From a virus, in IMG/VR virus record IMGVR_UViG_3300032224_000722, positions 1 to 53,460 of that record: a DNA stretch of 53,460 nucleotides; one strand, written 5' to 3'. The notes beneath the pieces were generated by a model. It made no database searches and had not been told where the DNA came from. It worked only from the letters and a program-made list of their open reading frames with translations. Positions 51,701-53,460 of the stretch are shown in pieces; within the stretch, counting starts at the first letter, position 1; each line of letters starts with the position of its first letter. A program made the translations under genes and the position numbers.

Positions 51701-53460
51701 CAATATCTCGTTGCCATGTAGTACCGTTGTAGGTATACTCGCTTGTTTTAGTTGCTTCAAAGTAAGCCGTAGCTTCAGCGACCAAATATGCTTTATTGGC
51801 CTGTAGAATATTGTATGCATTAGTTACATTGTTGTTTCCGCTTGCAGTAATTCCGTTTGGAACAACTTTGTCAGTTATATGAGCTGTGCCGTTAGTTAGG
51901 ATGTCAACAATCAATGCAAAGTCTGTAGCCACTGTTGCTTTTTCAGAAGCTGTACCTGGAGTAAAACTAACGTTTTGTGTTACTGTTGACTGATATCGTA
52001 CACCACTTGAATCGTTTCCGATAACTTTTTGTGCTAGGCTTGACAGATAGCTAACTGCATTTGTAGTTGTTGTAAATTCACCACCGGTATATCCAGTTTG
52101 ATTCCAATAACTTAATCCTGAGAATGCAGTTTGACTTGATCCTTGGAACAATAAATCTTGTACTAATGCATCGACAATTAATCGTGTATCGCGTTCACAC
52201 TTGGCATGGTTAAACGGAAATACTCCGCGAATAACATCAACATACGCAACTGTTTCTGCTTGGATGTATGAACGATTTGCATTTAAAATATTGTAAGCAC
52301 GTACGATACTTGCTGTTGAGCTTGCAGTTGTATTAGGAATAACTTTATCAGTGACGCCAGCAGTACCATTATTAAGAATGTCAATGATAACACCAAAGTC
52401 ATTAGATATTAATCCTACTTCGTTGGTAGTTGCCGCAGGCAATGTAGTTACCTGTGTAATAGTACTTTGATATCTTGATCCAGCTGTTGAGTTTGTAACT
52501 AATTTTTGTGCAAGTTTACTTGCAAATAAAATTGCGTTAGTTGCTGTGATAATTTCGCTGTCAATTGGTTTAAAATATGTACCTTGATTCCAATATTGTA
52601 AGCCGGCAAAAGTAGACTGGCTGTCTGTAGTAGTTGGATATAACAAGTCAAATGCCAACGCATCGACAATCAATCCTGTGTCACGAGCACACTTAGCTTG
52701 ATCATAGATTGCGTACTGTGCATTAATGTAGGCAATAGTTTCTGCTTGTATAAATGCGCGATTAGCTTCAAGTAATCTAGCGGCATTTAAAATATTAGCA
52801 TTTGAACTCTTGGTCTGCGGAATACTTGTTGGAGCAGATGCAGATGAAGGACCGTTACTAATAATTGTAGTAATAACACCTAAATTATTTCTTAGTGTAG
52901 TTATTTCTGACGATGTAGCAGGTGTTCCTGTAGTCTGTGTGATTGCATATTGATACGTTGGATAAACTGTTGTATTAGATACAATGTCAGAAATTAAACT
53001 ACTGATATGACTATAAGCATTTAATGTTTGTGCCTGTTCTCCGGCGATCGCACTAGCTGTGCTTGAATATCCGTAATAGTAAACACCTGACTGAACTGCT
53101 TGACGATTTCCGCCGTATAGTAAATCAAATGCAATACTGTCAATCATGTAGCCTATATCACGAGCGCACTTTACGCCGTCGTAAGCGAACCCTGGATTAG
53201 TAAAATTCACATAAGCAATAGCTTCTGCTTGTAGATATACTTTGTTTGAAGCTAATAATGCAGATGCATGTTGTACATCGACATTGGTGCTTGCTGTGAT
53301 ACTATTAGGAGCAATGATATCAGTTACATGTGCTGTACCGTTGTTTAAAATATTTAAAATTACATCAAAATCTTTTCCAACCGCAGTTGCTTCAGCCGCT
53401 GTGCCCGGAGTTGGACTTGTAATTTGATTTGCCGCGCTTTGATATCGTGTGCCTGTTAGG
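42789..53460 (-). CDS. Giant repeat-built virion structural protein, N-terminus outside window (>3556 aa)
   Basis: The reading frame stays open to the right edge, so the real start is outside and the Met at 53210 is internal. It contains 19 copies of a ~155-165-residue repeat with an opener such as FAYDGVKCARDIGYMIDS, then IAFDLLYGGNRQAVQSGVYY, and a closing LLEANRAFIQAETIAYINA. Two subtypes alternate: GGNRQ..GVYYY and SSQTTFSGLQYW. Between copies 12 and 13 (about 46420-47466) a beta-rich domain of about 350 aa interrupts. After copy 19 comes a C-terminal part with VFFTSTDQNGDFRIGPGLVI and SQATG, as in the 4519-aa fibre. Related giant structural proteins occur in marine T4-like phages; the function (whisker, long fibre or tail sheath-associated) is not known. 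Confidence 0.9.
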   Translation of the reverse strand, partial: LTGTRYQSAANQITSPTPGTAAEATAVGKDFDVILNILNNGTAHVTDIIAPNSITASTNVDVQHASALLASNKVYLQAEAIAYVNFTNPGFAYDGVKCARDIGYMIDSIAFDLLYGGNRQAVQSGVYYYGYSSTASAIAGEQAQTLNAYSHISSLISDIVSNTTVYPTYQYAITQTTGTPATSSEITTLRNNLGVITTIISNGPSSASAPTSIPQTKSSNANILNAARLLEANRAFIQAETIAYINAQYAIYDQAKCARDTGLIVDALAFDLLYPTTTDSQSTFAGLQYWNQGTYFKPIDSEIITATNAILFASKLAQKLVTNSTAGSRYQSTITQVTTLPAATTNEVGLISNDFGVIIDILNNGTAGVTDKVIPNTTASSTASIVRAYNILNANRSYIQAETVAYVDVIRGVFPFNHAKCERDTRLIVDALVQDLLFQGSSQTAFSGLSYWNQTGYTGGEFTTTTNAVSYLSSLAQKVIGNDSSGVRYQSTVTQNVSFTPGTASEKATVATDFALIVDILTNGTAHITDKVVPNGITASGNNNVTNAYNILQANKAYLVAEATAYFEATKTSEYTYNGTTWQRDIGYMIDSVSFDLLYTGNRQAVQSGVYYYSFNGSSTAIPGETAQVLAAYTHIKNILPSVIQGFSTSPYQTWEAQITSGLGGSNSEVLYVQSLVDTLENIIQSGPSQAPPKSPIGLVRSSNPNVINAATLLHSNREFITQEVTAYIDATYANNTFTYNEAKCKRDTGLIVDALVQDLYFGGSSQTTFAGIQYWNQTSYVGTINNEINTTTAAISYVASLAQRIVLNDTTGVRYTTSTQITNFNAAGTASEASTIAGEFATILNILSTGTAHITDKIVPNGITPKTTTSVLNAYALLEANKLYLEAEAVAFVDATKTAGFVYDKTKCARDVGFMVDSVAFDLKWGGNRQAIQSGVYYYGYSPSSSAIANETSQTLAAYTYLSTLIGSIATATPVVPYQSAITQVSNLPSGTAAEVTLLQNNVSTIKNIIANGPLVASSPTSIPLVPSSNANVYNAVQIIEANKEFIKAELTAYIDKTYNVFSYNEDKCFRDTGYIVDSIAFDILHGGNRQAIQSGVYYYGFSDTASAIPGEQANTIAAYARIKSIVGPILLGQAINKSPGNPSTQQLGLPIATQLQITNLQSKVDKITNIINIGPTAAAAATPISLTISSDTNAQKAFNYLMANRSFIVNEVIAYVNAQYGTAFEYDQAKCYRDVGYMIDCVSFDLLRGGNRQAIQAGTLYFGYDSNSTTLINELTQTTMAYKYMSTLISAVVQSQALTSFYQSEVPQVLNENAKASSTVALELTTDIDLLTRIISNGPLEAPALIPIGLTASTDNSRKNAHALLKANKAFITAEIIAYVNTMPNFIYDQAKCRRDVGIIVENLAYDLSFGGNAKAVESGLGYYRGVTSVIQGETTQTIGAINYINTLAQLVISNTPAPNLIGTTATNAQVINTALTGGAIASTVLTNGTNIITNIIQNGPSAAPDIHIGSAVDPAFASAEVLIQLNRSFIQEEVISYINQSFLNFPYDSAKCKRDTGLIVDAVAFDMLYPANQYSQSTFAAIQYWSQNGYTGTISGELSTTTSAVSYLKSLAQKVILNDTTGARYQNNITQTTILGAPATQAEVAEIGGDFDIITEVINSYTVNGRPITDGIIPNGAAVTDITKNNAYALLVANRQYLQAETVSWVEANKTAGFTYDKNKCFRDAGYMVDSVAFDLLHGGNRQAVQSGVYYYSYTGGATQIPNQGPQTVAAFNHIRDVAELLIRGQLVTPTSGNKSLPVTGLPVASVAEVTQIQNIFANITGIISTGPSIAGVPNSISLTKSANINVQRAFNILEANRAFLQAEMVAWVDYTYNSTGFNYDQELCYRDTGLVLDAISQDILLGGNHKSIEAAVTYWVGAVSVIQGEITQTTAAYNYLATVASKVVSNTTLTNAFSYADQIINTYYTGGEYAVPRISSLVAMMNNIIINGPSAAPEGYDGSGFFPVRFDPVIDNVNIAPFVASIEENLDGTYTVGLTQNTVGSGTNYTMYFGQTSVYPTQNKDIPDEWAQRQIDPFGSMGGSLVDGAVISDRSPIQSFVYDAYTQVNQGGVGIKITNNGYAQLVSVFTIFCGTSVITDNGGICSITNSNANFGDYCLVSKGFGRLDFFGEVYNPPQLPYYPNGVYPSQQVVQVYCPDPNDRPHIGQIMEVIAPEGYINNQGLPGFLQANPNTSTISTGTVTINGIDNTGIAIGQSVYIRDQFGNYTDIDGTYYCATGTVVADVGFQSVTLSRALQTGGGDENNPTYFTIYVAGNAYYTVLSSVSAPDPIVPGTSFISANGSATGNDQTTEEVQAISFIANLADKVIVNTLSTALQNTTTQVTQLALTGGASAIPAMNTLFDTLSSIIVNGLDSAPKTTTRTGNPVAGAESAASLLLQNKEFFQAETLAYINNQYFVYDHKTCARDLGYILLGFEYDVTYQSNYQARKCGNAYQRNVPGSIYTLANEKTQTNDAISHIASLVTNLSGISSVGSAISNITNGATQIQNIINNGTDAQATLVLPDYPGIDNGISSAKQLILRNINFIREETVAWIDNTYPTFTYDQAKCTRDIGYVIDAVSADILTGSTYRAVKAGQAYYRSNATGVIANELSETIGAFSHLASKIEELPKVAASSTATTKVINDITIINNILQNGLSASPTVIYPLPSGIDSGYASASQLLQGNLSFIQAEVEGYVHSTFGGFTYNKSNWYRNTGLIVDAVAQDLLHNSTSQTTFSGLEYWNTNGYTGTIANELTTVTNAINFVSSLAQKVILNDTTGIRYQSTVTQVTNLPAASAGTTSTIATEFAVITNILTNGTSAVLDTIVPNGTTSSADTNVQYAYALLEANKAYLQAEAKAYVDSTKTAGYTYNGATFLSDIGIKIDSVAFDLLYGGNRQAVQTGAYYYKFSTTSSTIPNESSQTIAAINYISSILPSIVQGIAVTTYQNTVTQTTNLALGTVANGTTATQLVSNIVNIITNSPTVAAAPAFIGFTQGDANAVNSAKIIEANRTFIQAQTNAYIDQLYPSTFVYNRANYFRDFGFLTQALIYDITYGGNAMSVDAALQYFDSANNNVSTIPNQRPQVTSAINYINTVAQKVIRNLAPTTSYTTATQYINAGLTLGSNAATAISTLVTDMSNIVQNGVTATPLIQDITITSPGYASTAATAIESSKYTLASETITWINQNYAVFTYNKAKCKRDTQFVVEAMLYDLMYGGNWQSVDAGTLYWRAKTVGSESLIPNEIDQTVGAFNFVNTLFSYIVTNTTPTRYYQSTTAQYINPSLLGGANAIPTLTSLTGIITKIIAQGFSGAPTIIYPTAPAYDSNVSPVKSIIVANSSTLITSTLNYIDAKYNGFEYNQALCKRDVGLIIDAIATDLANGGNYQTVLAGQSYFARAGTHHFVTIEDNVADATLFPDKNRINFYRRSYMSASGYLFEYVGAGSNYGALPYVGRADPIQAHETVQLNNGKVFFTSTDQNGDFRIGPGLVISQATGVLSGRTFTKSLFANLTPFVLAIEGL
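43230..53460 (-). repeat. Tandem ~160-residue KCxRDxG protein repeats (19 copies visible)
   Basis: The repeats average near 490 bases between copies 1 and 12 and near 470 between copies 13 and 19. Each has F-x-Y-D/N-x-A-K-C-x-R-D-x-G, a G-G-N-x-Q or S-S-Q turn with Y-Y/Y-W, an E-x-x-Q-T helix start, a T-A-x-E segment, I-x-N-G-P/T-x-A and N-x-x-F-I-Q-A-E. Copies 4, 15, 16 and 17 lack the Cys. The half-repeat at the right edge shows the array extends further. Confidence 0.85.
46420..47466 (-). other. Beta-rich domain interrupting the giant repeat array
   Basis: About 350 residues between repeats 12 and 13, from YDGSGFFPVRFDPVIDNVNI to SANGSATGNDQTTEE. It includes VISDRSPIQSFVYDAYTQVN, GVGIKITNNGYAQLVSVFTI, FCGTSVITDNGGICSITNSN and FGRLDFFGEVYNPPQLPYYP. 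The repeated short strands and Asn/Gly turns look like a beta-helix. It has at least three Cys. Function unknown. Confidence 0.6.

Noticed and set aside
53208-53210. Internal Met at 53210 as the start of the giant repeat protein
   Set aside because: The frame continues upstream to the window edge and encodes the typical end of another repeat.
22177-53460. CRISPR array or DNA satellite
   Set aside because: The repetition is at protein level with long modules and diverged codons; there are no short identical repeats with unique spacers.
1-53460. tRNA genes, integrase, transposase or attachment sites
   Set aside because: Gaps between genes are all short and none shows a cloverleaf, and no such protein motifs appear in the coding regions.

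Overview
The window is almost entirely the virion-structure and packaging region of a large T4-like (contractile-tail) phage. The support is a recognisable set of T4 core proteins: terminase gp17 and gp16, gp4 head completion, gp19 tail tube, gp18 sheath, gp1-type dNMP kinase, and gp13, gp14 and gp15 neck and tail-completion proteins. The style of the accessory proteins points to a marine or freshwater relative of the cyanophage/pelagiphage branch: very long repeat-built fibre proteins, an enlarged sheath and gp15, a PrnA-like flavin halogenase, a phage 2OG-Fe(II) oxygenase and a conserved four-CxxC protein. No host-specific metabolic gene is visible, so the host cannot be named. The DNA is AT-rich by eye, coding is very dense, and no gap exceeds about 100 bases. 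I see no tRNA, integrase, transposase or CRISPR.

Layout. 1-9339 (all minus strand, read right to left): sheath, tube, terminator, a large tube/baseplate-like protein, a small conserved protein, gp4, gp16, two unrecognised proteins, terminator, then the N-terminal part of gp17, cut by the left edge. 9441-11238: a small HNH-like zinc protein on the plus strand whose 3' end overlaps a minus-strand dNMP kinase, then gp13. 11268-14406: a plus-strand island of gp14, gp15 and a Nudix hydrolase with overlapping start/stop codons. 14403-22173 (minus): an adhesin and modification cluster made of a LamG lectin protein, a fibre with an S74 self-cleaving chaperone, a Kelch-like propeller protein, a flavin-dependent halogenase, two unknown proteins and a 2OG-Fe(II) oxygenase. 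22177-53460 (minus): three giant structural genes (4519 aa, 2181 aa and more than 3556 aa) plus one 135-aa structural protein. These giants take up more than half of the window, and the last one runs off the right edge.

How the genes work together. gp16/gp17 package DNA. gp4, gp13 and gp14 close the head and build the neck. gp15 caps the tail made of gp19 and gp18. The giant fibres and the lectin, S74 and propeller proteins most likely form the host-recognition apparatus. The halogenase and 2OG oxygenase lie in tight translational coupling just downstream of the adhesins, which suggests (inference only) that they modify virion or host-surface components. Several transcription units start at T4 late-promoter-like boxes (TATAAATA or close variants). 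At gp13, gp14 and gp17 these boxes lie so close to the ATG that leaderless late mRNAs are possible.

Main candidates for something new: (i) the giant protein at 42789-53460 with 19 visible ~160-residue repeats carrying a KCxRDxG signature; (ii) the halogenase / coiled-coil / unknown / 2OG-oxygenase cassette coupled to adhesins; (iii) the leaderless divergent neck promoters; (iv) the greatly enlarged sheath with flagellin-IN-like and DG-W modules, echoed in gp14 and gp15.
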